The notes under the pieces were generated by a model. The model had not been told where the DNA came from, did not search any database, and saw only the letters and a list, made by a program, of their open reading frames with translations. A DNA stretch of 64,000 nucleotides from positions 1 through 64,000 of the forward strand of contig NZ_BAFP01000047.1 in the NCBI RefSeq assembly GCF_000308455.1, written 5' to 3'. Source of the stretch: Nocardia abscessus NBRC 100374 (GTDB lineage Bacteria; Actinomycetota; Actinomycetes; Mycobacteriales; Mycobacteriaceae). How positions within the stretch are numbered: the first letter of the stretch is position 1; each line of letters begins with the position of its first letter. Position numbers and translations under genes: made by a program. Below, one piece after another: positions 18,052 to 25,911 of this stretch.

Positions 18052-18458
18052 ACCTTGATAGTCACGGGAATGTCGACATACCGCGGGCGTTCGTCGTCCG
18101 AGCGTGGACCGTGGCGATGGGGCGCACCGGTTTCCGGATCGGCGGCGGTGGGCATGACCGGTTCGACCGGCACCCCCGCCAGCGCCTCGCGCAGCACGGT
18201 GACGATCGCGGTGCCGTGATCGGCGACCGCGGCCAGCACCTCGTGGTGCTCCCCGCGCACCAGCGCCGCGGCCGCGCACACCGGGCACCAGTTGCAACTG
18301 GACCACTCGACCTGTCCGTCGGCGGCCTGCCGCAGCACCGGCTCGACCCGCTCCAGCACCGCCTCGGCCAGCAGCTTCAATTCCGCGGCGAATTCGGCGA
18401 CACCGTCCGCGTGTCCGCCGGCCGCGTCGCCCTTGGGCGGGTGCGGATCACCGGTCAT
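18048..18458 (-). CDS. Conserved actinobacterial protein (Rv2183c-like) with CxxC
   Basis: A 136-residue soluble protein. Residues 20-60 form a helix (AEFAAELKLLAEAVLERVEPVL), followed by WSSCNWCPVCAAAALVRGE, whose Cys cluster could bind a metal. The tail is Pro/Arg-rich and ends in DIPVTIKV. It is the syntenic equivalent of the small gene between the acyltransferase and the ArsA-like gene in mycobacteria. ATG 18458 overlaps the upstream stop by 11 bp and its own stop overlaps the kinase start, so translation is coupled on both sides. Function unknown. Confidence 0.75.
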   Translation of the reverse strand: MTGDPHPPKGDAAGGHADGVAEFAAELKLLAEAVLERVEPVLRQAADGQVEWSSCNWCPVCAAAALVRGEHHEVLAAVADHGTAIVTVLREALAGVPVEPVMPTAADPETGAPHRHGPRSDDERPRYVDIPVTIKV

Positions 18459-19758
18459 CGTCGTGACTTTCGGACGCGTGCGCCCAGACCAGCGGATCGG
18501 GCCGGAAGCGGACCACCAGGTCTCCGTCATCGAGCTCGGCGCTGTCGACCGTGCACCGCCGCAATACCGGCGCCAGGCGCACCCGGCGCCGGACCCCGTC
18601 CGCTCCCACGATCAAATCGTCCTCCACTCGGCCAAGGCGCAACGTGGCGGCGTCGACCACCGGCAGGTGCATGCGCAGCGCGTACACCGCGTGCAATCCG
18701 GTGCCGGATTCCCGGAGAACCAGCGGTTCGCCGGAACTCGCGTCGACCTCCGTCTGATTGTCGCTCAGCATAAGCGCAGCGTCGCCGGTGTCGCCCGCCG
18801 AGTCCGTCGCGTACGACAGCGCGGCCAGCGAGTTCAGCCCGATCGGCTCGGGACCGGTGTGCTGCGCGATCAGCACCGGGATACCCCGCATCGTGCTCCG
18901 CAACTCGGCGATGACGTCCGATTGCTCGCCGCAACGATTCGAATACCAGTGCACCGCCGGATGTTCGGCTCCGGCGGGATCGCCGGGCGGTGCGAGCTCG
19001 GGCAGCACCTTGTTCACCACCACGGCGTCCAGCCGCAGGCCCAGCAGCGCCGCGGCGGAACGCACCCGCGCCGATTCGGCCACCGCCACCCGCTCGGCGA
19101 CGGTGATCAGCCGCGCCCCCGTGCGCCGGTGGTCGGCGAGCAGGTCGCGAACCTCCGTAACCGCCTTGACGATCCGTTCCACCGTCGCGGCGAGCACGGC
19201 GCGGCGCAGATCGGTGCCGCCGGCGCTCATCGCCCGCGCGTGCGGGGGCCACATGCGCTCGACGTAGCCGAGCAGGGTGCCGGGCGCGGTGACGATGCGC
19301 AGCATGTCCGCCGAGGGCGGGCAGTCGACGACGATGAGATCCCAGTCGTCCTCCGCGGCGAACTGGGTGATCTCCACCAGCATCAGCAGTTCCTGCACAC
19401 CGGGCAATCCGGTCAGCTCGGCCGGGTCCAGCGCGGCGAGATCGAAACCGTGCTCGTGCCCGCGGCCGGTGGCGACCATCCGTACCACGTCCCGGAACCG
19501 GTCTTCGAGCAGCGCGAGCGAGTCCAGCTCGATCACGTCCAGACCGGGCAGCACGGTGGCGACGCCGGGCACCGCGCCCGGGTCGTGCGGGAAACGGAAG
19601 CCAAGCGCGTCGCCGAGCGAATGCGCCTGATCGAGCGATGCGACCAGCACGCGACGGCCCGCCCTGGCCTCGGCCATGGCGGTGGCGCACGCGAGCGTGG
19701 TCTTGCCTACGCCACCCTTGCCGATGAACAGTTCGACCCGGGTCTCGTGCGCGGTCAG
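18448..19758 (-). CDS. ArsA/GET3-like ATPase (Rv2184c-like)
   Basis: A 436-residue P-loop ATPase. The deviant Walker A GKGGVGKTT lies near residue 13, the switch I line VASLDQAHSLGDALG near 40, and the switch II VVDCPPSADMLR near 145, all typical of the ArsA/GET3 clade. Metal-binding Cys of true arsenite pumps are absent, so it is not an arsenic ATPase. The C-terminal 120 residues are beta-rich, as in the ArsA-HSP20-like extension. No AUG/GUG/UUG start exists upstream of the Walker A in this frame; the best start is CTG 19758, which overlaps the upstream TGA as CTGA. A role in envelope protein or lipid handling is suggested only by its neighbours. Confidence 0.8.
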   Translation of the reverse strand: MTAHETRVELFIGKGGVGKTTLACATAMAEARAGRRVLVASLDQAHSLGDALGFRFPHDPGAVPGVATVLPGLDVIELDSLALLEDRFRDVVRMVATGRGHEHGFDLAALDPAELTGLPGVQELLMLVEITQFAAEDDWDLIVVDCPPSADMLRIVTAPGTLLGYVERMWPPHARAMSAGGTDLRRAVLAATVERIVKAVTEVRDLLADHRRTGARLITVAERVAVAESARVRSAAALLGLRLDAVVVNKVLPELAPPGDPAGAEHPAVHWYSNRCGEQSDVIAELRSTMRGIPVLIAQHTGPEPIGLNSLAALSYATDSAGDTGDAALMLSDNQTEVDASSGEPLVLRESGTGLHAVYALRMHLPVVDAATLRLGRVEDDLIVGADGVRRRVRLAPVLRRCTVDSAELDDGDLVVRFRPDPLVWAHASESHDDDR

Positions 19759-20192
19759 CCTTCGACCCGTTTCTTCAGTTCCTTCAGCGCGGTGTCGGTG
19801 ATCACTTTCTCGGCCTTGCGCTTGAACATGCCGATCATCGGGATGTTCAGGTCGACGGTCAGCGTGTAGACGACCTCGGTGCCGCCGCCGGGCCGATCGA
19901 TCAGCTCGTAGGTGCCGTTCTGCGCCTTCTGCAGCTCGCCGCTGAGCAGCCGCCAGCTGACCGCCTTGCGGTCGGCGCGCCAGTCGTAGGACAGCACGTA
20001 GGTGTCCTTGACCACTCCGGCGTCCAGCACGAACCGCGCGGTCTTGGCCAAACCGTCCTGGCCCGCCTCCAGCACCTCGACCGACTTCGCCGCCGATACC
20101 CACTCCGGGTAGGACTCCAGATCGGCGATAACGGACATCACCTGCTGCGACGGGGCCTCGATGACGATCGATCTCTGGGTCCTGTCGGCCAT
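19755..20192 (-). CDS. SRPBCC family protein (Rv2185c/TB16.3-like)
   Basis: A 145-residue START/polyketide-cyclase-like fold. SIVIEAPSQQVMSVIADLESYPEWVSAAKSVEV is the usual first strand-helix block (residues 7-40), and a YTLTVDLNIPMIGMFKRKAEK line forms the last strand and long helix (residues 107-130). It is expected to bind a hydrophobic ligand in a cavity. It corresponds to TB16.3 in M. tuberculosis. ATG 20192 was taken over a longer frame because the extension is Pro-rich and unrelated. It is coupled to the ArsA-like gene by a 4-bp overlap. Confidence 0.87.
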   Translation of the reverse strand: MADRTQRSIVIEAPSQQVMSVIADLESYPEWVSAAKSVEVLEAGQDGLAKTARFVLDAGVVKDTYVLSYDWRADRKAVSWRLLSGELQKAQNGTYELIDRPGGGTEVVYTLTVDLNIPMIGMFKRKAEKVITDTALKELKKRVEG

Positions 20193-20229
20193 GCGGACAG
20201 CGGTTCCTTTCAGCGTCGGTGCTGGTAGA

Positions 20230-20613
20230 TCACGCCAGGGGCGCGGGAGCGACACCGGCGGGGCGATCGGCCTCCAGCCGGGACTTCAGTTCGAACGCCA
20301 TGTTCCTGCCCGCGACCCGGCGCGCCCGGTTGGCCGCGGCGAGCTTGCCGGCGGGCAGCGCGGGCTGCGGCTCGGCATGCAGGAAGTAGTGCAGGATCAC
20401 CCCGTCGAGCGAGGGCTCCAGCCACACCTCCATGGTTCCGGTCAGCGCCCCCGCCACCGCCCAGCGGATACCTTTCTCGGCCCGATCCTCGCGGACCTCC
20501 AAGTCCAGATCCGGCCACCAGCGGCGCCACGTGTTCGGTCCCGCCAGCAGTTCGGCCACGGCGGCCCCCGATGCGGCGACGAACGTCTGATCTGCGACCT
20601 GGATACTGCTCAC
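20230..20613 (-). CDS. SRPBCC-like conserved protein (Rv2186c-like)
   Basis: A 127-residue protein, shorter than but similar in pattern to the neighbouring SRPBCC gene: QVADQTFVAASGAAVAELLAGPNTWRRWWPDLDL at the start and a WLEPSLDGVILHYFLHAE strand pair, ending in a long helix with R-A-R-R-V-A-G. This is the form of a polyketide cyclase/dehydrase-type lipid-binding domain. GTG 20613 is the first start after a stop-rich stretch. It lies 37 bp upstream of the next SRPBCC gene and 29 bp after pimB, so it is likely in one transcript with both. Confidence 0.75.
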   Translation of the reverse strand: MSSIQVADQTFVAASGAAVAELLAGPNTWRRWWPDLDLEVREDRAEKGIRWAVAGALTGTMEVWLEPSLDGVILHYFLHAEPQPALPAGKLAAANRARRVAGRNMAFELKSRLEADRPAGVAPAPLA

Positions 20614-20642
20614 TCCGCTGAGCGTAGTAGATGCGACGCGGA

Positions 20643-21770
20643 TCACCGCAGCAGCTGTCGCAGGCGCGCGCCCAGGGTGTCCCAGCGCCACTGCTGCTCG
20701 ACGAACGCCCGCCCCGCCGCGCCCATCCGCGCGGCGGCGTCCCGATCGGACAGGATCGCCACCAGCGCGTCCGCGATCTGCGCCACGGACCGTCCGTCCA
20801 CCACGCGACCGGTCTTGCCCTCGATCACCGTTTCCGGCGCGCCACCGGAATTTCCCGCCACCACCGGGACGCCGGACGCGGACGCCTCCAGGTAGACGAT
20901 GCCGAGACCCTCCACGTCCAAGCCCGCGCCCCTGGTCCGGCAGGGCATCGCGAAGACGTCGGCCAGCGTGTGATGCGCGGCCAGCTCGCCGGACGGCACA
21001 CGGCCGGTGAACACCACGTCGTCGGCGACGCCCGCGGCGACCGCGAGGGCGCGCAGCTTGTCCTCGAAGGGCCCGCCGCCCGCGATCACCAGCACCGCGC
21101 CGTCGACCCGCTCGCGGACCTCGCGCATCGCGAGGATCAGCGCGTCCTGTCCCTTCCGCGGCACCAGGCGCGACAGGCACAGGATGGTCGGACGGTCGCC
21201 CAAGCCGTAACGGTCGCGCAGCTCGGCACGCGCGGCCGGATCCGGACGGAACACCTCGGTGTCCACGCCGGGCGGCAGATACTCCAGCGCCGCGTTCGCC
21301 CCGAACGCGGAGGCGAACCGGCGGCGGGTGTAGCGGCTCACGTAGGTGACCACATCGGTGTGCTCGCCGATGGCACGCAGCGCCTGCCTGGCGCCCGGCA
21401 GCATCGACCAGCCGACCTCGTGGCCGTGGGTGCTGGCCAGAATGCGTTCGGCGCCCGCGCGCCGTAGCGCGGGCGACATCAGCGCCAGCGGCGCCGCCGC
21501 ACCGAACCACACCGTGTCGCACTTCTCGCTGCGCAGCAGACGCGTGGCGCGGCGCAGCACCAGCGGCGTCGGCAGCATCAGCGTGGTGGGATGGCGAACC
21601 ACCTGGAACTTCTGCTTGGCATCGAACTTCAGATGGCTGTCGCCACGCCAGCGCGGAGCGTAGACCACCAGGTCATCCGGGGGCAGCTCACCGGCCAAAG
21701 CCTGCAGATATGACTGGATACCGCCCGGCCGCGGCGGGAAATCATTGGTAACCAGCAAAGTTCGGCCCAT
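20643..21770 (-). CDS. pimB: GDP-mannose-dependent phosphatidylinositol mannosyltransferase PimB'
   Basis: A 375-residue GT4 glycosyltransferase. The N-terminal domain starts with TNDFPPRPGGIQSYL, a glycine-rich acceptor loop. The C-terminal donor domain has LSRLVPRKGQDALI (about 215), VIAGGGPFEDKL, FTGRVP and the E-x7-E motif LEASASGVPVVAG-NSGGAPE (about 300-317). It adds the second mannose to phosphatidylinositol mannoside on the cytosolic side of the membrane, in PIM/LM/LAM synthesis. Order and identity match Rv2188c. ATG 21770 has no visible Shine-Dalgarno, so a leaderless or weakly initiated mRNA is possible; a dispersed repeat lies just upstream. Confidence 0.92.
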   Translation of the reverse strand: MGRTLLVTNDFPPRPGGIQSYLQALAGELPPDDLVVYAPRWRGDSHLKFDAKQKFQVVRHPTTLMLPTPLVLRRATRLLRSEKCDTVWFGAAAPLALMSPALRRAGAERILASTHGHEVGWSMLPGARQALRAIGEHTDVVTYVSRYTRRRFASAFGANAALEYLPPGVDTEVFRPDPAARAELRDRYGLGDRPTILCLSRLVPRKGQDALILAMREVRERVDGAVLVIAGGGPFEDKLRALAVAAGVADDVVFTGRVPSGELAAHHTLADVFAMPCRTRGAGLDVEGLGIVYLEASASGVPVVAGNSGGAPETVIEGKTGRVVDGRSVAQIADALVAILSDRDAAARMGAAGRAFVEQQWRWDTLGARLRQLLR

Positions 21771-22319
21771 GCGCAACAAAATACTGTGTTGGTTTTTCCA
21801 GCGCCTTCGGCGCTGGGTGTTCGCGGCCCCCTTGTGGCTCGCGTCCGAGCGACCGCCGCTTGCTCCTTCGTCACGGACGCGGCGGCCGCTCGGACGCGAG
21901 CCGGGCCGCGAACGGCGCATGCTCGGTCTCGCTTCGCTCGAAACCGGGAGTTGTGCCAGTGTGGTCGCGTCAGGCGGTGATGTCGGCATCTGGGTTGCGG
22001 TGTGTTGCTGGGTCGCAAGGGCGCTGTGACTTCGACTTCGCGGGATGCGGTGGTCGGTTAGCAGGGAGTGCGGCCGCTGACGCACGATGGGCGGTCTCGG
22101 AATCGTGTTCGGCAGTACGCAGGAGCCTTGGGCGCAGGTTGCGATGCCCCGCCGGGATGTGGTTGCGATGCATGGCGGGGATGTGTCTGGTTACCGAAGC
22201 TCGATAGCCATGCGGTCGGCCGTTGGCGTGTGCGTTGCGGCGCGAGGGTTGGACTGGGCCTGGTCCTGCGGCGTTCGAGCGGTCGAAGCAGGTGGCTTCG
22301 ATCGTCAGAGGGATCGGCG
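21771..22319. other. 549-bp intergenic stretch with a dispersed repeat
   Basis: No convincing gene. Open frames on both strands are compositionally biased (Arg/Pro/Ser-rich) and match no family. The left third carries one copy of the repeat also found at 39.1-39.8 kb. The rest (21980-22319) shows no hairpin terminator or RNA gene that I can recognise. Confidence 0.6.
21799..21960. repeat. Dispersed repeat copy A
   Basis: This stretch shares with the 39-kb array the blocks GCGCTGGGTGTTCGCGG (about 21810) and TGCTCGGTCTCGCTTCGCTC (21920-21939), in the same order as at 39671-39735. On the minus strand it would read RAKRDxACxVR, the same peptide as the other copies. It lies between pimB and the metalloprotease gene, not inside a gene. 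Confidence 0.8.
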
Positions 22320-23321
22320 TCAGGTGGTTCTGGCTCGGAGCCAGGTGCGCCAGTCGTCGATGAACTCGGTGCGGGTGGCGCCGAGGACTTCACGGAGGAT
22401 CCGGTCTTCGGTGGCCGGGTCCTGCTTGCCCGCCGCGATGCGGTGGTAGAGCTGGACGAGGCGGGGTTGGTCGTATTTCTCGGCCACGAAAGCGCAGATC
22501 GACCAGGCCTTCTCGTAGGTGAAGGCGGCGTCGGGGCCGGAGAAATCGGCGTCGGCGGGTAGATCGTCGGGAATCCGGCCCGCGTGCGCATGAGCGGTGA
22601 GGGTCGGAGCGACCTCGGCGAATCGCAGTGACTCGCGATGGTGCGCGGTGTAGTCGGCGAAGCCTTCCAGCATCCACAGCGGGGCGCCGTCGACGGTGTC
22701 GGCGCGGGCCGCGATGTGCGTCAGTTCGTGCCGCAGCAGGCTCGCCATGCCCTCGGGATCGAGGCGGCGCCCGGTGTCGGGACCGAAGACGACGCGCTGA
22801 CCGGTGGGCAGGCTGCCCGGCGTGAACGGGTCGGCGATCGAGGCGGCGGCGACCTCGGCGGGCAGCAGCTCGGCCGACCGCACCAGAGCGGCGAACTCGG
22901 ACGGGGACGAGGCCACGACGACGAGCGCGGACTGCGCCCATCCCGGACCCCATACGTCGGTCACCGAGGTGACGGCATCGGCGAGCGCGCGCTCCAGGAC
23001 ATCGATCTCGATCCGCTGGTCGGGATGTCCGACGACCAGGGATTGCCGCCCGTCACCGGTCGGCACCTGGCGGGCGACGATCGGTCCGAACGGTTCGACG
23101 ATGCGCCGCACCTCGGCCAGCCGGGGATCGGCGGCCGCGGCCTGGCCCACGGCCTCGGCCGTACTCGGTTCAGCGGCGCGCAGTTTCGGTAGCACCGTGT
23201 TGGGCAGCATGATCAGCGCGACGCAGACGCCGGTCAGCGCCATCACCATCGCGACGGTGAGGCAGAACTCGAAGCGCCGCCGCGCCGACCACCAGGCGCG
23301 CAACTTCCGCATTCCACTCAT
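22320..23321 (-). CDS. Membrane-anchored HExxH metallopeptidase-like protein
   Basis: A 333-residue protein with one N-terminal transmembrane helix (LTVAMVMALTGVCVALIML, about residues 19-40) and an extracytoplasmic domain. Residues around 220 contain HELTHIAAR, then LWMLEGFADYTAHH, i.e. HExxH plus a downstream Glu in EGFAD, the gluzincin 'peptidase MA-like' arrangement. It could be an envelope zinc protease; a YLAP-type substrate is not identifiable. ATG 23321 has GAGG 7 nt upstream; ATG 23312 is possible. It sits beside the NlpC/P60 hydrolase genes. Confidence 0.75.
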   Translation of the reverse strand: MSGMRKLRAWWSARRRFEFCLTVAMVMALTGVCVALIMLPNTVLPKLRAAEPSTAEAVGQAAAADPRLAEVRRIVEPFGPIVARQVPTGDGRQSLVVGHPDQRIEIDVLERALADAVTSVTDVWGPGWAQSALVVVASSPSEFAALVRSAELLPAEVAAASIADPFTPGSLPTGQRVVFGPDTGRRLDPEGMASLLRHELTHIAARADTVDGAPLWMLEGFADYTAHHRESLRFAEVAPTLTAHAHAGRIPDDLPADADFSGPDAAFTYEKAWSICAFVAEKYDQPRLVQLYHRIAAGKQDPATEDRILREVLGATRTEFIDDWRTWLRARTT

Positions 23322-23474
23322 CTGCGGGCCTCGGCCCGGTTCGTGGCGGAGGCACCGAGGCACCGTGCGGCGGCCGGTGTGAGGAATCGACCGCGCGGAC
23401 CGCTCATCGTCGTCCGTTGCCGGTCGATTGGGCCGTGGATGGCGCTTTGCCGCTGGTTGGCTCGCTCACGACGC

Positions 23475-24539
23475 CTAGTATCGCCGAGCCGAGTGGTAGG
23501 GCGTCGAACTGATGGGTGCGACCGCGACGGGAACACCGAAGGTGGAGGCGTGCAGCATGAGTCCGTTGCCCGCGTAGATGCCGACGTGCGAGATGTCGGA
23601 GTAGAAGAACACGACGTCGCCGGGCTGCAGATCGTCCTTTGCCACGGGGGTGCCGTAGCCGGCCTGTTGCGAACTGGTCCGGGGCACGTTCTTGCCGACC
23701 TGCTTGAACGCCCACTGGACCAGACCGGAGCAGTCGAACTGGTTCGGACCGGTGGCGCCCCAGACGTACGGGTCGCCGACCCGCGTGAGCCCGGCGGCCA
23801 GCGCACTGGTGCCGCTGCCGGGAACGAGGCCCTGCAGGAGGGTGTCGCGGTCGAAGCCGGGCGGGAACGGCGAGCCGGCCAGCGCCGACTTGTCCTTGGC
23901 CGACAGCGCGCCCCAGGCCGCCACCACCTCGGCGACGGCGCCGCCGAGGTCGTTGCGCTTGTGTTCCAGGTCGAGGCGCACCGCGTCGGCTTTCTGCGCG
24001 GCGGCGCGGGCGGCGTCGGCGGCGGTGCGGGCCGCCGATTCGGCCGCGGTCGCGGCGTCGGTGGCCTTCGTGTAGTGCGCGAGCTGCTCGGAGGTCTGCG
24101 CGGACACCACATCCAGGGTGGACATCTGGTCGAGCAGTTGTTGGGGCGAGTCGCTGACCAGCACGGCGAACAGGCGATTGGTGCGGGCGCCCTGGTAGGC
24201 GGCGATCGCGGTGCGGTCGATGACCGGCTGATACCGGCGGACTTCGTCGCGGGCTCGGTCGACCATGTCGGTGCTGGCGGCGAGCCGCTCGTCGGCGTCG
24301 CGCTGCACGGCGAGCTTGGCCTCCAACTCGGCTTCCGCGCCCAGTGCCTGTTGGTTGAGCTGCTCGGACTGGCGAGACAGGTCGATCATCCGCTGCACGG
24401 CTTCGGTGGCGGTGGTGGGAAGCGCTACCGGATCCGCTCCGGCCGGACCGCCGCTGTAGAGGCCCGCGGCCAGCATTCCGGCGGCCAGCGTCCCTCCCAC
24501 CAGACGTTTGGTGTGCTGTCTCCGGTGATGTGCAGCCAC
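23475..24539 (-). CDS. NlpC/P60 peptidoglycan endopeptidase with coiled-coil (RipA/Rv2190c-like)
   Basis: A 354-residue secreted hydrolase. An N-terminal signal peptide (about residues 10-36) is followed by a long Ala/Glu-rich coiled coil (about 45-215) and a C-terminal NlpC/P60 domain (about 235-354). The catalytic triad is visible: Cys in FDCSGLVQW, His in SHVGIYAG and the third polar residue at HAS. It cleaves D-Glu-mDAP bonds in peptidoglycan and probably acts in septum splitting, with the coiled coil as regulator. The start is GTG 24539. It is followed on the same strand by the HExxH gene. Confidence 0.9.
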   Translation of the reverse strand: MAAHHRRQHTKRLVGGTLAAGMLAAGLYSGGPAGADPVALPTTATEAVQRMIDLSRQSEQLNQQALGAEAELEAKLAVQRDADERLAASTDMVDRARDEVRRYQPVIDRTAIAAYQGARTNRLFAVLVSDSPQQLLDQMSTLDVVSAQTSEQLAHYTKATDAATAAESAARTAADAARAAAQKADAVRLDLEHKRNDLGGAVAEVVAAWGALSAKDKSALAGSPFPPGFDRDTLLQGLVPGSGTSALAAGLTRVGDPYVWGATGPNQFDCSGLVQWAFKQVGKNVPRTSSQQAGYGTPVAKDDLQPGDVVFFYSDISHVGIYAGNGLMLHASTFGVPVAVAPISSTPYHSARRY

Positions 24540-24646
24540 AGCCCGCGGTGCCCCGTTCTCTCGTGAAGCGATCTCTCGTGAAACCGACGCAGAGACCTTC
24601 GTGAATTCCGGTGTTTGCCCGTGGAAAACCCGGGGTATTCAGTGGA

Positions 24647-24665
24647 AGGTCTCGGTTAGGTTACG
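24647..24665 (-). promoter_or_regulatory. Shared upstream motif, copy 1
   Basis: The 19-bp pattern AGGTCTCGNNNAGGTTACG (plus-strand reading) occurs 107 bp upstream of the RipA-like gene and, with only the central bases changed, upstream of the second NlpC/P60 gene. In sense orientation it reads CGTAACCT-nnn-CGAGACCT. This may be an operator or promoter element shared by the two hydrolases. MtrA, which controls such genes in relatives, recognises GTAAC-type repeats; that link is inference. Confidence 0.5.
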
Positions 24666-24757
24666 GAACGGCCGTGGTCGATGTCCAGTAGAGAACGAAA
24701 CGATCACAGCGCCGTGTTGCGGTCGGGCCGCGCGATCGCGGCCCGACCAGCTGCTTC

Positions 24758-25327
24758 TCAGAAGCGGCGAGCGCCCGCGATCGGCATGGAGGAGATCGGC
24801 GCCACCTGCACGGGCGTGCCGGAGGTGGCGGCGTGCACCACGTTGCCGTCGCCGGCGTAGAGGCCGGAGTGGCCGCCGCCGTAGAACGAGACCAGGTCGC
24901 CCGGCTGCAGGTTGTCCAGCGACACCGGGCTGCCCGCGGCGAGCTGCGCGCCGCTGGTGCGCGGAAGTTCGAGGCCCGCCTGGCGGTAGGACCACTGGAC
25001 GAGGCCGGAGCAGTCGAACGAGTTGGGGCCCGCGGCGCCGTAGACGTACGGCGAGCCGACCTTGCTCAGCGCGGCGTCCAGGGCGACCTCGCCGGAGGAC
25101 TTGGGGGCGGCGAACGGGAGGGGAGCGGGACCGGGCAGTTCGAGGCCCGGGAGAGCCTGTGGGACCGGGATCTCGTTCGGAACGTCGAAGGTTCCCACGC
25201 CGGGGATGGTCACCGGCTGGGCCGACGCGGGGGCTGCGGGCAGCAGGAACGCGCCGATGGTGGCAGCGCCGACGGCCCCGGCGGCAACAGCGCGGCGTGC
25301 GTGACGCTTGACGGCGTTGGTCGTCAT
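24758..25327 (-). CDS. Secreted NlpC/P60 peptidoglycan endopeptidase (RipB-like)
   Basis: A 189-residue secreted hydrolase: signal peptide to about residue 36 (PAAPASA cleavage region), a short Pro-rich linker (about 37-75), and one NlpC/P60 domain with FDCSGLVQW, SGLYAG with its His, and HAATSG. It lacks the coiled coil of its neighbour. ATG 25327 was chosen over a longer frame because it gives a clean signal peptide. The two hydrolase genes are tandem, separated by 218 bp with its own motif copy, so they are probably transcribed from separate promoters that respond to the same signal. Confidence 0.9.
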   Translation of the reverse strand: MTTNAVKRHARRAVAAGAVGAATIGAFLLPAAPASAQPVTIPGVGTFDVPNEIPVPQALPGLELPGPAPLPFAAPKSSGEVALDAALSKVGSPYVYGAAGPNSFDCSGLVQWSYRQAGLELPRTSGAQLAAGSPVSLDNLQPGDLVSFYGGGHSGLYAGDGNVVHAATSGTPVQVAPISSMPIAGARRF

Positions 25328-25421
25328 GATGCGGTACTCCCAATCTGCCTCACGACGCCGGCACCCGGTGGTGCCGCGGGACTTCGTCGGCACCGCACCG
25401 TTCGGCGCGGCGGACTCCGTG

Positions 25422-25440
25422 AGGTCTCGAAAAGGTTACG
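25422..25440 (-). promoter_or_regulatory. Shared upstream motif, copy 2
   Basis: AGGTCTCG-AAA-AGGTTACG at 25422-25440, 94 bp upstream of the second NlpC/P60 gene. It matches copy 1 at all positions except three central bases, and the distance to the start codon is similar (94 against 107 bp). Confidence 0.5.
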
Positions 25441-25911
25441 AACACATCACGGTCATTTGTAAAGCCGCGGGGAATGCGAAAAGCCGATGCTCAACAAATT
25501 GTCGGCGAATCGGTGTGAGATACGTCCTATCGAATCACGAAAAGATAACGACAGAAAGATCTCGTGTCGAGGCCGAGTTCGGGTGGGTGGATCCGGTAGG
25601 TGACACTCTGGTGTTCGATGGAGCGTTTTGCCAGGTGGAGACAGGGAATCTGGCATAGATCCGAGTATGGTCGCCCGTTCGTACGCTGTAGAGCCGTACG
25701 CGACCGACACGCCCGGCTCCGGGCGATCCCGTACCCTTGGACGCGCCGCAATGTTTGATACAGTTTTTTCCTTTATGTGATCTGGGTCTCTTTCGGGTAT
25801 TTCTAGATCATTTCCCGGGTACCGCCCGAGAATCCCCACGGTGTTATTCGCGCATCGCGGGCTGTTCTCGCGCGCCCGTTTCTGTCGGACCTCGGCCCTA
25901 CGCTGCACGCC
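25441..25911. other. 471-bp non-coding stretch between divergent genes
   Basis: This stretch separates the RipB-like gene (minus) from the DEDDh nuclease gene (plus) and is markedly more AT-rich than its flanks, for example around 25740-25810. It must contain the promoters of both genes. I see no tRNA, no riboswitch core and no plausible small gene. Confidence 0.6.

Noticed and set aside
18448..19758. Arsenite-pump ATPase (ArsA) assignment
   Set aside because: The metal-binding Cys residues and ars gene neighbours are absent; it fits the ArsA/GET3-like clade of Rv2184c.
22058..22591. Possible secreted or regulatory gene upstream of the HExxH gene region
   Set aside because: The frame is Pro/Ser/Thr-rich, overlaps the metallopeptidase 3' end antisense to its phase, and has no ribosome binding site.
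23318..24112. Minus-strand frame over the RipA-like gene
   Set aside because: Ser/Pro/Arg-rich frame overlapping the NlpC/P60 domain in another phase; no independent support.
24540..25440. c-di-AMP (ydaO-type) riboswitch upstream of NlpC/P60 genes
   Set aside because: Such elements occur in actinobacteria, but I could not find the conserved GGGGUGAAUC-type core in either leader.
25441..25911. Possible tRNA or small RNA in the AT-richer gap
   Set aside because: No cloverleaf, no conserved RNA core seen.
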